From: a virus
IMG/VR virus record: IMGVR_UViG_3300013004_000076
Span: 1 to 40,631 of that record
Length of the DNA stretch: 40,631 nt
Direction: 5' to 3' (one strand)
Of the stretch, positions 31,611 to 39,670 are shown one piece after another. Both the position numbers and the translations under genes were made by a program. Position 1 is the first letter of the stretch, and each line of letters opens with the position of its first letter. The notes beneath the pieces were generated by a model, which saw only the letters and a list, made by a program, of their open reading frames with translations, searched no databases and was not told the origin of the DNA.

Positions 31611-32065
31611 TATGTCACCGAGATGTTGCGGCGAAGGTTATCCGCCTGAAGGTGCATGAAAGCGGGGATTTGGTCGTTGGCTGAGAAGCCGCCGATCTGG
31701 CTTTGGTTCGTGAGCGTGGAAACCGTCGCAATCGTCTGCCCGCCCGAGATGCTGCCGACAGTCACTTGCAGGTTGCCAGCAGTCGCCTGCCGGGCTTCCA
31801 TGATGGGGAAACCCGATGCGTTGGGCAGCGCATAACCGATGGTCTTGGTCAGCGATGCAATCGCGAACCGCATGGCCTCGATGGCCTCGACCAGTTCGCC
31901 ATACGCCGCGACAGGCAGCGGGTTCGTGGCGCTGGCGTCCTCATAGGAGCCGTCAACACCAAAGCCCACCTTCGTGCGCGGGTAATTGACGCCGCCGATG
32001 TCGTCAGTGGCAAAGACGTCCGTGCCGGTGCCTGTGTTGGCTAACGCCGTGATATTGTCAGCCAT
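31610..32065 (-). CDS. Structural accessory protein
   Basis: This 151-aa protein begins ALANTGTGTDVFATDDIGGVNY and continues PRTKVGFGVDGSYEDASATNPLPVA, a segment widespread in phage virion proteins (from memory). A helix (ELVEAIEAMRFAIASLTKTIG) and a C-terminal strand-rich part with IGGFSANDQIPAFMHLQADNLR follow. It overlaps both neighbours by 1 nt. A trimeric decoration or fibre-adaptor role is likely but unproven. Confidence 0.72.
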   Translation of the reverse strand: MADNITALANTGTGTDVFATDDIGGVNYPRTKVGFGVDGSYEDASATNPLPVAAYGELVEAIEAMRFAIASLTKTIGYALPNASGFPIMEARQATAGNLQVTVGSISGGQTIATVSTLTNQSQIGGFSANDQIPAFMHLQADNLRRNISVT

Positions 32066-32511
32066 CAGTCGCAGTCCACATCAAGCACGCCGATGGCGAA
32101 AGTCTGTGTCGCGTTCGATGACGTGGTAACGCTGATCGAGGCAGTCAACGCGCCCTTGAACAGCAGGTTGCCAGCGCCCGAAGATGACGTGCCGATGCCG
32201 AAATGCGTAATGGTGGCCGAGCCTGCCGTGCAAGGTCCGAACACAACCGCCGCCGCGTTGGATGCGTTGTTGCCAGACACCGTCCAGCCGGAACCGGAGC
32301 GGGCAACAGCCTGCCGAGCGTATCCGGTGTAGGAAACCTCGGACGTGTTCTGTGCGCCGGCTTCTCCTGGATCTGCCGTGTGCAGCGACACATACAATGA
32401 ACCGGCAGTAGCGGAGGCAGGCAGGCCCGACACGTCGCCGATGTTGGCGATTGCCGAGTTCTGGAAGATGTGCTGCAAGAGCGATGTTTCAAAGGCATTT
32501 GAGGCTGACAC
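32065..32511 (-). CDS. Structural protein with LHTADPGE motif
   Basis: The start is GTG at 32511 with AGGAGA 6 nt upstream. The 148-aa protein has FETSLLQHIFQNSAI, then SLYVSLHTADPGEAGAQNTSE, VSYTGYARQAVARSGSGW and ITHFGIGTSSSGAGNLLFKGAL. This SLHTADPG...EVSYTGYAR pattern is characteristic of small phage tail or decoration proteins. The function is structural by family and context. Confidence 0.75.
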   Translation of the reverse strand: MSASNAFETSLLQHIFQNSAIANIGDVSGLPASATAGSLYVSLHTADPGEAGAQNTSEVSYTGYARQAVARSGSGWTVSGNNASNAAAVVFGPCTAGSATITHFGIGTSSSGAGNLLFKGALTASISVTTSSNATQTFAIGVLDVDCD

Positions 32512-32529
32512 GGTTGGTCTCCTGTCTGG

Positions 32530-33024
32530 TTAGTCGAGGGTTGCGGCGAGGCGGAACAGGTCATCAACCTGCTCAGATGTCGCGGCTCCACCCGCGATAA
32601 GCATTGCGAATACGGGATCGGCCCGGTGGAAGGTGTCGGAACCGATGATCTTCAATTCTGCATCCGTGCGCACGTTGGCTGGAATTTGAGCAACTGCCGT
32701 TTCCACAAATGCCGGAATGACACCGCGCGCCAGATAGGCTTTGGCTTCTGCTGTCGTGACGATGCCGACCTTGACAGCGGCGCGCATGAATTGGGTTTCC
32801 GTCACCTTTTCAGGAATTGGATCAGGCGCGGTTGTCGGCGGATTAGCGACCAGCGCTCGCACCGCAGCCTCATGTGTGGCCGGCACGAAAAGCGTGTATG
32901 CGGTTTCCCCTGTTTTGAAGTTCGACCCGGCATCAATCGCCGTCACGCGGTTGACGATGGCAGCCCGCAAAATGATGCAAGGATCAGGGCCAAAAGGGCA
33001 GGCGACTAAAATCATGTCGGTCAT
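32530..33024 (-). CDS. Hypothetical structural-region protein
   Basis: This 164-aa protein has a strand-rich N-terminal half (MILVACPFGPDPCIILRA, TAIDAGSNFKTGETAYTLFV) and a helical C-terminal half (TETQFMRAAVKVGIVTTAEAKAYLAR, TSEQVDDLFRLAATL). The last region resembles capsid or tail assembly proteins with a MxxAVxVGxxT motif, but no family was recognised. The start overlaps the preceding stop. Confidence 0.65.
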   Translation of the reverse strand: MTDMILVACPFGPDPCIILRAAIVNRVTAIDAGSNFKTGETAYTLFVPATHEAAVRALVANPPTTAPDPIPEKVTETQFMRAAVKVGIVTTAEAKAYLARGVIPAFVETAVAQIPANVRTDAELKIIGSDTFHRADPVFAMLIAGGAATSEQVDDLFRLAATLD

Positions 33025-33968
33025 GCCATAACCCCGCCCATCACACTACCTGACGCCCATCCGTAGTTTCTGGCCACGTTAGTTAATGTCCTGACGCATC
33101 CCCCAAAAACGGCAAACTCCACTTCTGTTGGCAAAGAAGTTGTAATCAAACTTGTCCAGTAAGTGCCAGTCTCAGGTCTGGAAAGAATAACTCTTACTTC
33201 ATTTGGCCTGTCATTGATAAAAGTGAGGTTCCATAAGTCAGTCATACTGGACACGAAGGGTATGCCTGTGTCCAAAACGACTGCACTTGATACAGCAGTG
33301 CCACGACGGACAAGCTGCCAGTTTGTGTCGCTTGCGTTCGTATCGTATCGCAGCCACATACCTGCCGCTTCCGCAGCGTCACCGGACTGCCCAAGTGCAT
33401 GGTCCGTTATCCACCCGAAGTTTGTGCCTCCAAAGAACCCCGCGACGATACGAGACCCCGTTGAACCTGATCCATAACTGGCATCTGGAAAGCAAAACTC
33501 CATTGTCAGCATTCTAGGCGGAAACCTGTTGTTCCCTGCCGAAGGGATTACAAAGCGGTTTTCGCCATCTTTATTTAGTCTTAACCCGTGAGAGGCCCTT
33601 GCATCGACTGTGGCGGCAGTTGCCATCCGCCCGGTATAAGGTCGATCCGTAACTGAGACATTTGATAAAGTGCCGTCGAAAACCTCTTCCGATGGACCGA
33701 TAGAGCTTGAACCGATGTTATTCGCCATCCTGCGTTGTATGGTTTTTGGAAAGTTAGACGCGAAATTTCGCACCAATTCCCACCGCGCCGCACCAGCCGT
33801 CACATCAAGCGCAACCCACTCCATCCCGCGTGCCGCCCACAGCCAGCGTGAGCCGACCGCATAGCCCTGCGTGTTGTCGTTTCTGACAGTTGGGGCAGAG
33901 GTGGCAGCATTGTTGTCAACCCGCGCCTTGTCCAGGGTTGCCGGCAGTCCTAGCAGGCCGCGATACAT
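33021..33968 (-). CDS. Fibre-like structural protein, lectin-type strand-rich, A+T-richer
   Basis: This 315-aa protein begins with the fibre-like MYRGLLGLPATLDKARVDN. It then has many strands (RMLTMEFCFPDASYGSGSTGS, GSRIVAGFFGGTNFGWITDHA, LWNLTFINDRPNEVRVILSR), a layout like laminin-G/lectin-type jelly rolls. The DNA is visibly more A+T-rich than the flanking genes. This suggests horizontal exchange of a receptor- or surface-binding domain. It is coupled by overlap to both neighbours. Confidence 0.65.
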   Translation of the reverse strand: MYRGLLGLPATLDKARVDNNAATSAPTVRNDNTQGYAVGSRWLWAARGMEWVALDVTAGAARWELVRNFASNFPKTIQRRMANNIGSSSIGPSEEVFDGTLSNVSVTDRPYTGRMATAATVDARASHGLRLNKDGENRFVIPSAGNNRFPPRMLTMEFCFPDASYGSGSTGSRIVAGFFGGTNFGWITDHALGQSGDAAEAAGMWLRYDTNASDTNWQLVRRGTAVSSAVVLDTGIPFVSSMTDLWNLTFINDRPNEVRVILSRPETGTYWTSLITTSLPTEVEFAVFGGCVRTLTNVARNYGWASGSVMGGVMA

Positions 33969-34360
33969 CAGAAGTCCCCGCCGAATGCGTGGGCGACGAA
34001 TGTCTCGGCATTGTGTGGCGCAAAGCCCAGCTTGTGCGTGCTTTCAAGCGTCAACACCTGCCCCGCCGTGCTTAGGTCAATCTGCGTCGTGAAGGCCGCG
34101 ACCGTGGCCGATGGCGTAATGGCCGTCACCAGCACTTCACGCAAAAGCCTGTAGTCCGTGCCGTTGTGCAGGAAAATGCGGACCATGCCTGCGGTCGTCG
34201 TGCCTTCTGCCGTGATTTCGATGCGTTCAATCTTGCGAGCACCGGAAGCGGTCGGCACGATGTCAACAATCGTTCCGGTTCCGTCGCGTGCGGTGTTCGC
34301 TGCCGTCGCGCGTCCCCGATACATGCGAGGCGTTGCGACAAAGTTGGGTGTGGTTGCCAT
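33968..34360 (-). CDS. Small beta-rich structural protein
   Basis: This 130-aa protein is mostly strands (TIVDIVPTASGARKIERIEI, GMVRIFLHNGTDYRLLREV, TLESTHKLGFAPHNAETFV). The GARKIERIEITAEGTTTAGMVRIFL segment is a recurring pattern in small phage decoration proteins. It ends by a TGATG overlap with the next gene. Confidence 0.72.
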   Translation of the reverse strand: MATTPNFVATPRMYRGRATAANTARDGTGTIVDIVPTASGARKIERIEITAEGTTTAGMVRIFLHNGTDYRLLREVLVTAITPSATVAAFTTQIDLSTAGQVLTLESTHKLGFAPHNAETFVAHAFGGDF

Positions 34361-34372
34361 GTCTGATTGTCC

Positions 34373-34687
34373 TCAGAACGAATACGGAATGAAGTGGGTT
34401 GCACCGCCACCGGATGCGTTCAGCGTCGCACCCGACATGCTCAGGTTCGTGCCGAGCGTAATCGCAGCCACGTCACCCGTCGCGCCACGTCCTAGCAATT
34501 GGCTGGCAGACAGCGTTACATCCGTCACCGCGCCACCAGTCGCCGCCGCACGGGCAACGACGCTATTCGCAGCCGCCGTCAGCGTGTGTTCGGCATTCCA
34601 GTGAGACGGCAGGACATGGCCAGCCGTTACCGATGCCGGGTCGTCTGCAATCGCGCTGTTAAAACCATGCTTGAGTGAGACGGTCAC
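34373..34687 (-). CDS. Small fibre-like structural protein
   Basis: The start is a GTG at 34687 overlapping the portal stop (GTGA). The 104-aa protein has [20 protein letters not shown] and [20 protein letters not shown], then [13 protein letters not shown]. The [29 protein letters not shown] pattern is typical of fibre shafts (from memory), though the protein is far shorter than a full fibre. It probably attaches to or extends another component. Confidence 0.72.
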   Translation of the reverse strand: MTVSLKHGFNSAIADDPASVTAGHVLPSHWNAEHTLTAAANSVVARAAATGGAVTDVTLSASQLLGRGATGDVAAITLGTNLSMSGATLNASGGGATHFIPYSF

Positions 34688-37017
34688 TGAATCGTCTCCA
34701 CGCCGATGATGTCACCGCTTGCAGGATCACGCACCACACGCCTTGCAGATCCGCCGTCAACCTCAACGCCCACAATGTCGCCCGTCACCGGATCACGGAC
34801 AATGCGACGGGGTGCGCTATCGCGTGCGCCGATGCCCTCAATTTGGTTCGTCAGCATCTGGATTGCTTCGATCACCTGTTGCACGCCACTTTCGGCTTGT
34901 TCGACACCGCTCGACATGACGGCAAGTTCACGCTGCTGTGCCAGTTCAAGTAGTTTCAGTTCACGGGCCTGAGCCATCTTTTCACGCTCAAGGTTGGCCT
35001 TTTGCTCTTCCTTAATCGCATCAGCTTCCAGTTGTTCACGGCGCGCAATGGCGTCCTTTTCCATTTCAGCCGCCTTTACGCGAAGGTCAGCCTCCATCTG
35101 GGCGCGTTCCTTGTTCGTCTGCACTTCCATGTCGGCCTGTTTCACCTGCATTGCGATTTGAGCCTTCATCTGCTCAACCTGCATCGCCGCGTTGGCTTTA
35201 ATCATCTCAGGGTCTGGCTTGTTGCGGGCCATTTCCAGACGGGCTGCAACCTCTTGCGGATCTGGGTTGGTCACGAACCGGTCAGGCGTCTTGATGCCGG
35301 CTGCGCGCACAAGCTCTTCAAATGAGTTATAGACGTTCTCAGGCTTGACGAATGGATTGTCAGGGCCGAGCGCGGCGACAATCCGCTCCTGAAGCCCGAT
35401 AATCATCTGCATCATCATCATGTCACGTTCACGAGTGCCGGCACCCAGACCGACATTGATCGAGGCGTCCATTTCCGCATTCCAGTGACGCGGATCGAAC
35501 TCCACCCACTCGCCGCGCAGCTTGACCGTGCGGGGCTTATCCTGGTGGCGGATAACCAGCCTTAGAAGCCCCTGAAACATGGTCCTGAGGCCGTCCGCGA
35601 TCGTGCGCACCATCATCTCAGTCTGGGCCACACCGCCCTGCTCGATCATCGCAGAGGCTTTAGCCGTCATATTCTGCAAAGCATCTGGCGCAAGGCCATT
35701 CGATGCGTCGTTGATGCCGGTTCTGTCAGCCGCTTCGGCGTCCAGATATTCCAGCATCGAGAAGCTTTCCTTCGCGACGAAGGGCACCACCTGATACTGA
35801 ACCGCATCACGGACATTAAAGCCCTGCTTGATGCGGATTGGCAGGCCGAACTCTGGATTAAGCACCGCCTCGGGGTTGGATACCGCGCCCTCTTGAATGG
35901 CCGGCTGAAGGTTGTTCTGCCAGTAAAGGTTATCAAGCGTGTTACGTAGCAGCACCGTCTTGATGCGCTGCAATTCGATCAGGTCATCCGAGATTGCCAC
36001 GCCTTCCCACTGGTGCGGCTGGCGTTCGCAGACAATCGACGCGAACGGCACTTCATCGCATTCGTCGTTTTCAAGTTCGTTCTGTTCGGAGATTGAACCG
36101 GCATAAACAATGCGCCGCAGTTCAGCGATGCCGTCATCATCCTGATCGATCCGAACATACAGTTCGTAGTAGTCGATCTCTTGCGTGGTCCAGTGCAGGT
36201 CGTCACCGTCACGGCCTTCGATGACGTCGCGACGTTCCAGCCGCTCGAACTCTTCCGCGCTTTCGTCGCCTTCCGAAATGGGCAGTTCACGGATGCGCTT
36301 GGCATCGTAGCCCATCGCCACCAGATCAGTGCGGCGCATCTTGGTCTTGACGCCGACAATCGGGCTGTCTTCAAGCGTCACCGCGTCGGAGTGGATCAGG
36401 AACTCTTCAGGCGGGCGAGCGGCAACGCGAATGTTCTTCTTTGTGGACTTGCGGCGAATTTTGACATCGTGAACCGTAATCGGCATCTGGCCCTGTGGCC
36501 CGTCAACCATCTCCTGCCGTGCGCTGTGTTCCAGCACCTCAACGTCATCAGGCTCGACAAGCTGGGCAAAGGCCATTTCGTCAAGGCCGCTGTGCTCGCT
36601 GGTCTTGATCTCAATCTTGGTGTCAACGTACCAGTGCAGGATGCCATTGCGCAGCTTCAGCGCATCCATCACCGCGTCGTGAATGGCCTGCCGAACGCCG
36701 CATTCGTCCATGATAACCAGGTTGACGTAATCGCTGGCCTGCTGCGCTGTCTGTTCGTCGTTCTGGCCGACCGGCTGATATTCAACAACCTTATCGCCGC
36801 CGAGGATAACCCGCGTGATGGCAGGCAGCACCTTCTTGATCGCAGCGCGCACGTCACGGGTGACAACCGACGAACGGTTAGCCTGAAATGGCACGGCGGT
36901 GGGGTCGCCATCATAGAACGCCATCGCCTTGAGCCGGTCCTGTGACCGCTCGTCCCGGTAATCCTCGCAGTCACGCACCAGAGCACGCACGCGGCTGGGA
37001 ATGTCTTTCTCAGCCAT
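34684..37017 (-). CDS. Portal protein (P22-like)
   Basis: This 777-aa protein has AAGGTGAT upstream of the ATG. The N-terminal part has [24 protein letters not shown] and [20 protein letters not shown], then [16 protein letters not shown] and the stem region; all fit the P22 gp1-type portal. After residue about 560 comes a long coiled coil rich in Met/Gln/Lys. The extreme C-terminus has a tandem repeat, [16 protein letters not shown] then [16 protein letters not shown]. The portal forms the dodecameric DNA entry and exit channel. Confidence 0.92.
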   Translation of the reverse strand: MAEKDIPSRVRALVRDCEDYRDERSQDRLKAMAFYDGDPTAVPFQANRSSVVTRDVRAAIKKVLPAITRVILGGDKVVEYQPVGQNDEQTAQQASDYVNLVIMDECGVRQAIHDAVMDALKLRNGILHWYVDTKIEIKTSEHSGLDEMAFAQLVEPDDVEVLEHSARQEMVDGPQGQMPITVHDVKIRRKSTKKNIRVAARPPEEFLIHSDAVTLEDSPIVGVKTKMRRTDLVAMGYDAKRIRELPISEGDESAEEFERLERRDVIEGRDGDDLHWTTQEIDYYELYVRIDQDDDGIAELRRIVYAGSISEQNELENDECDEVPFASIVCERQPHQWEGVAISDDLIELQRIKTVLLRNTLDNLYWQNNLQPAIQEGAVSNPEAVLNPEFGLPIRIKQGFNVRDAVQYQVVPFVAKESFSMLEYLDAEAADRTGINDASNGLAPDALQNMTAKASAMIEQGGVAQTEMMVRTIADGLRTMFQGLLRLVIRHQDKPRTVKLRGEWVEFDPRHWNAEMDASINVGLGAGTRERDMMMMQMIIGLQERIVAALGPDNPFVKPENVYNSFEELVRAAGIKTPDRFVTNPDPQEVAARLEMARNKPDPEMIKANAAMQVEQMKAQIAMQVKQADMEVQTNKERAQMEADLRVKAAEMEKDAIARREQLEADAIKEEQKANLEREKMAQARELKLLELAQQRELAVMSSGVEQAESGVQQVIEAIQMLTNQIEGIGARDSAPRRIVRDPVTGDIVGVEVDGGSARRVVRDPASGDIIGVETIQ

Positions 37018-37020
37018 GGG

Positions 37021-38325
37021 TTAGATCACCTTCCGTGCAGTGAATTTCCAAGCCTTGGAGGCTGGCTCTTCGTCAAAGCCCATCACGCCCGTTCGCATTG
37101 CATCAGCCCCATGTGAGGCCCAATCATGCAGCGGGCGCGTCTTTAGAACTTGGTTCTTGTCATCGTATTCGGCGCGATACATGCGCAGGCAATCAATGCC
37201 GCGTTCGCACTTGGCCTTGTCAAACCACATGCGGTTAAAGCGCATCCGAATGGCGTTAATGCCATCTTCAACCGGCGCACGAGGCACCACACGGCAGACA
37301 AGCCCGCGTCCCTCAAGATACGACAGCCGGCTCTTGCCAGTCTGTAGCTCCCGCGCCTCGGCGTCATGCGGCAACAGGTTCAGGTGGACCGGATAAGGCA
37401 GCGCCTTGATCCAGTCGGCGTAGTGGTCGAGCGCTTGCCCGGTGTTTTCGTAATAGCCGATCCAGTGCCATTCCTTGCTGACAACCTGCCCGATCCAGAT
37501 GGCAGTATGGTCAGCTAGGCCCAGATCCCATGCAGCGAACACGTCAGCTGCTTTATCGTAAGGCACGCGACCGATGCGGTCCTCGTTCTCAGCTTGTGAA
37601 ATGTCCTTGGCATAGAACGCGCCACGGGTCGCCGCCTCAAAGCTGCATTCGTATTCCTGCTGATAAGCCTCAATCGTCATCGACCGTTGAGCGTCAAGAA
37701 GCTCGTCGTGGTTGATGATGTTCGTCTGGCTTGCCTTCAGCCTTGCGCTAAACCAATCGTCAGACTTCTCGGCCTGCTCATGGATGGCGTAAAACTCGTT
37801 CCTGCCCTTTGGCGTGCCGATGAATGTTGCCCAGCCCTTACGGTCAGACAATGCCGGCCTGATAACCTCAGACCACGCACGCGGGTCGATGTCGCCAGCT
37901 TCGTCGATGATAGCGCCGTCCAGATACAGACCACGCAGCCGGTCGTAATTGTCGGCACCGTAAAGCCTGATGCGTGCGCCATTGTGGGGAAACGTCACGC
38001 TCAGTTCAGTCTCCGACTTTTCAATGCCGGGGATGCTGGCCGTGTATTCCTTCAGGTAGCTCCAGGCCACGTCCTTGGCTTGGGTGTAGGTCGGCGCGAT
38101 GTATGCGAACCGAGGTTCACGGCCCTTGTGGGCAATCGCCTTGACGATCAGATCCATGATGCAGGCGACAGTCTTGCCAGCCCTTCGATGGGCAACGACA
38201 CATGACCAGCGCTTATCGCGGTTCAGATAGGGCAGGAATTGGTCACGCGCGACAAACTTGAGTTCAACCGTCGTTGTTGGCAATTGTGCCGCCGATGGTT
38301 GCGCGGATGATGATGTCGCCACCAC
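37021..38325 (-). CDS. Terminase large subunit
   Basis: The ATPase domain of this 434-aa protein has Walker A VAHRRAGKT (about 44-52, K51) and Walker B AIIDEAGD (about 138-145, D141 and E142). The C-terminal nuclease has AAWDLGLADHTAIWIG, LLPHDAEARE and DWASHGADAMRTG, providing the metal-binding aspartates. It cuts and pumps DNA into the head. The start is uncertain: GTG at 38325 overlaps the small-subunit gene by 62 bp, and a TTG at 38283 is another choice. Confidence 0.94.
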   Translation of the reverse strand: MVATSSSAQPSAAQLPTTTVELKFVARDQFLPYLNRDKRWSCVVAHRRAGKTVACIMDLIVKAIAHKGREPRFAYIAPTYTQAKDVAWSYLKEYTASIPGIEKSETELSVTFPHNGARIRLYGADNYDRLRGLYLDGAIIDEAGDIDPRAWSEVIRPALSDRKGWATFIGTPKGRNEFYAIHEQAEKSDDWFSARLKASQTNIINHDELLDAQRSMTIEAYQQEYECSFEAATRGAFYAKDISQAENEDRIGRVPYDKAADVFAAWDLGLADHTAIWIGQVVSKEWHWIGYYENTGQALDHYADWIKALPYPVHLNLLPHDAEARELQTGKSRLSYLEGRGLVCRVVPRAPVEDGINAIRMRFNRMWFDKAKCERGIDCLRMYRAEYDDKNQVLKTRPLHDWASHGADAMRTGVMGFDEEPASKAWKFTARKVI

Positions 38326-38662
38326 CCGGCCCGCTGTGCTCAGTCGTCACCTTGTCGCCATAGACCTTGGGCTTACGCTTTCCGGCTGCCCACTTGAGAG
38401 CATCAATCCGAACACGCGCAACAGCCGGGTCAATCGTCGGGTCCATCGCGGTATCAACCACGCGGTCGGCGTAGATGTCGCCTTGAGCCTCGCGCGCGTG
38501 CGCGTATTGTTCACGAAGCTCTTTGCGGCTCGGATCTGCAAGCCACTTGCACAACAGCGATGGCGAAACACTCAACTCATCTGCGACACTTCGCATCGTG
38601 CCACCAAGCGCAATCAACTCAACGAACCGTGCTTCCTTATCGTCAAACGGCTCGCCAGTCAT
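38264..38662 (-). CDS. Terminase small subunit (Sf6 gp1-like)
   Basis: This 132-aa protein has an N-terminal HTH (ALGGTMRSVADELSVSPSLLCKWLADPSRKE) that would recognise pac DNA. A helical oligomerisation region follows (DTAMDPTIDPAVARVRIDALKWAAGKRKPK, with VYGDKVTTEHSG), matching the Sf6 gp1/terminase small subunit type. It overlaps the start of the large subunit gene. Together they select and initiate packaging. Confidence 0.9.
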   Translation of the reverse strand: MTGEPFDDKEARFVELIALGGTMRSVADELSVSPSLLCKWLADPSRKELREQYAHAREAQGDIYADRVVDTAMDPTIDPAVARVRIDALKWAAGKRKPKVYGDKVTTEHSGPGGGDIIIRATIGGTIANNDG

Positions 38663-38669
38663 GTCAGCC

Positions 38670-38789
38670 TCAATAGCCCTTCTTGGCTTTCATCGCCGGC
38701 TTGGCTGCTGGCTTGCTGGCCTTTGGTTTTGCGCAGTGTCCAGCCTTCGAGCAGGCTTTGGGGTTGGGGCAACCGGGGCAGGGCTTCAT
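38670..38789 (-). CDS. Cys-rich mini-protein with Lys-rich tail
   Basis: This 39-aa ORF has AAGGA 8 nt before the ATG at 38789 and ends 7 nt before the terminase small-subunit ATG. It reads MKPCPGCPNPKACSKAGHC, then AKPKASKPAAKPAMKAKKGY. Four Cys (C4, C7, C13, C19) plus His18 suggest a small zinc site; the basic tail suggests nucleic-acid contact. Its position between the ribozyme-like region and the terminase suggests a packaging role, but this is inference. Confidence 0.7.
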   Translation of the reverse strand: MKPCPGCPNPKACSKAGHCAKPKASKPAAKPAMKAKKGY

Positions 38790-39100
38790 GGCTTGTGTCC
38801 TTAACCGTGCGGGGCTGGTTGTCGTCGAATAAATGCCAATCCTAGGAAGCCAGTTATTCCCCGGCTAGGGCTTCTCCACGCGACACCTTGCGGCGTTTCT
38901 GCCTTTCGGCTTCCTCAGGCGTTAGTGCCGGGCTAGATGCTCACAAGTTCGATTGGCTGGTGAGCCACACGCTTCGTTGCCCCATCGGGCGAATAAGCTA
39001 GCCTTTCGGCTAGAGCCTGCCGCAAGCGACAGGTGGGTAATTCGTTGGGCGCGCGAAGCGCCAGCATGGGTTTCGGAAATACAGCAAACTTCGATTGGTG
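38790..39100 (-). other. Structured non-coding stretch between GIY-YIG and terminase genes
   Basis: This 311-nt stretch has no supported start-to-stop gene. Minus-strand hairpins in order include GGCGC/GCGCC (around 39045-39065), CCTG-CG/CG-CAGG, CTAGCC-gaaa-GGCTAG, TGGCT-cacc-AGCCA within GCTCAC/GTGAGC, the hammerhead-like core, and GAAGCC/GGCTTC. It looks like a folded RNA or a DNA packaging-recognition site. The hammerhead is annotated separately. Confidence 0.6.
38860..38932 (-). ncRNA. Type I hammerhead ribozyme candidate
   Basis: Minus strand, in order: outer stem I CCCGGC, internal loop, inner stem I ACGC; CUGAGGA (C3-A9); stem II GCC-GAAA-GGC flanked by an A·A mismatch; GAA (G12-A14); stem III ACGCC-GCAA-GGUGU; C17 (at 38882); then GCGU and the distal GCCGGG. 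All core consensus bases are present, including A15.1-U16.1 and the GUC cleavage triplet. The single exception is pair 10.1/11.1, A·A instead of a usual G-C. Cleavage would fall between 38882 and 38881, about 92 nt before the Cys-rich ORF. Confidence 0.7.
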
Positions 39101-39670
39101 TCAATACCCGCGTATTTCAGTCCTGCGAGCGTTTGCCTCATATCTGGCCTCGACGGGCCACATGGCGTTAATGCGCTTTTGCACCTCTTCGATCTTGTCA
39201 GTCGGAATATCAAATGACACGTTGATGCTCAGCGCCAGTGCAGCCCATTCAATGCGCTCTTTGGCCTCATCTGGGCGCGCATCAACCCATTCACCGAGAA
39301 GCCATTTGCCGCCATCAGCAAATTCAGCGTGAAGGTATTTTTCAATGGCGAAGGCGTCTGCCCGTGTCGCTGTCCAACAGCAATGTTCCACGCGGAGACG
39401 TTTCCAGTTCGCGCCTTGAAGCGCAAGAAGGCGTTTTTTCGGGTTTGATGATATGCCGACCTTCACAGGCCATTTGCCTTCCGGTGCAATGACGTAAACA
39501 AAGCATCTGTCATCACCATCGCCAAATGTCGCAAGCCACGGGTAGCTATGCGGGAAAGGCCACTCCGCAATTTCTAACCAATCAAGGGGCCGCGCGTTCT
39601 TACTGCCCTTTCCATTCGGGCCAATCTTGTCTATGTTCCGGCGCTTGTGAGCCATTCTGCCAACCTTCAT
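39101..39670 (-). CDS. GIY-YIG nuclease, MUG113/T5orf172 type
   Basis: In this 189-aa protein residues about 57-135 match the T5orf172/MUG113 branch of GIY-YIG nucleases. VYVIAPEGKWPVKVGIS gives the tyrosine and KVGI pair, PKKRLLALQGA the conserved Arg, and AIEKYLHAEFADGGKWLLGEWVD the metal-binding Glu and His. The N-terminus is basic. Two starts are possible: 39670 (ATGA overlap) or 39655 (with AAGG 8 nt upstream). It lies directly before the structured non-coding stretch, a place where homing endonucleases often sit. Confidence 0.8.
   Translation of the reverse strand: MKVGRMAHKRRNIDKIGPNGKGSKNARPLDWLEIAEWPFPHSYPWLATFGDGDDRCFVYVIAPEGKWPVKVGISSNPKKRLLALQGANWKRLRVEHCCWTATRADAFAIEKYLHAEFADGGKWLLGEWVDARPDEAKERIEWAALALSINVSFDIPTDKIEEVQKRINAMWPVEARYEANARRTEIRGY

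Noticed and set aside
38790-39100. A tRNA gene or group I intron in the structured non-coding stretch
   Set aside because: No cloverleaf with a TTCRANY T-loop and matching acceptor stem was found. A GGCTA/TAGCC pair on the plus strand looked like P7, but the P, Q, R and S consensus elements are not present.
38922-39104. 60-aa minus-strand ORF over the hairpin region
   Set aside because: It has no ribosome-binding site and no protein-like pattern, and it crosses the hairpins; it is probably a chance frame.
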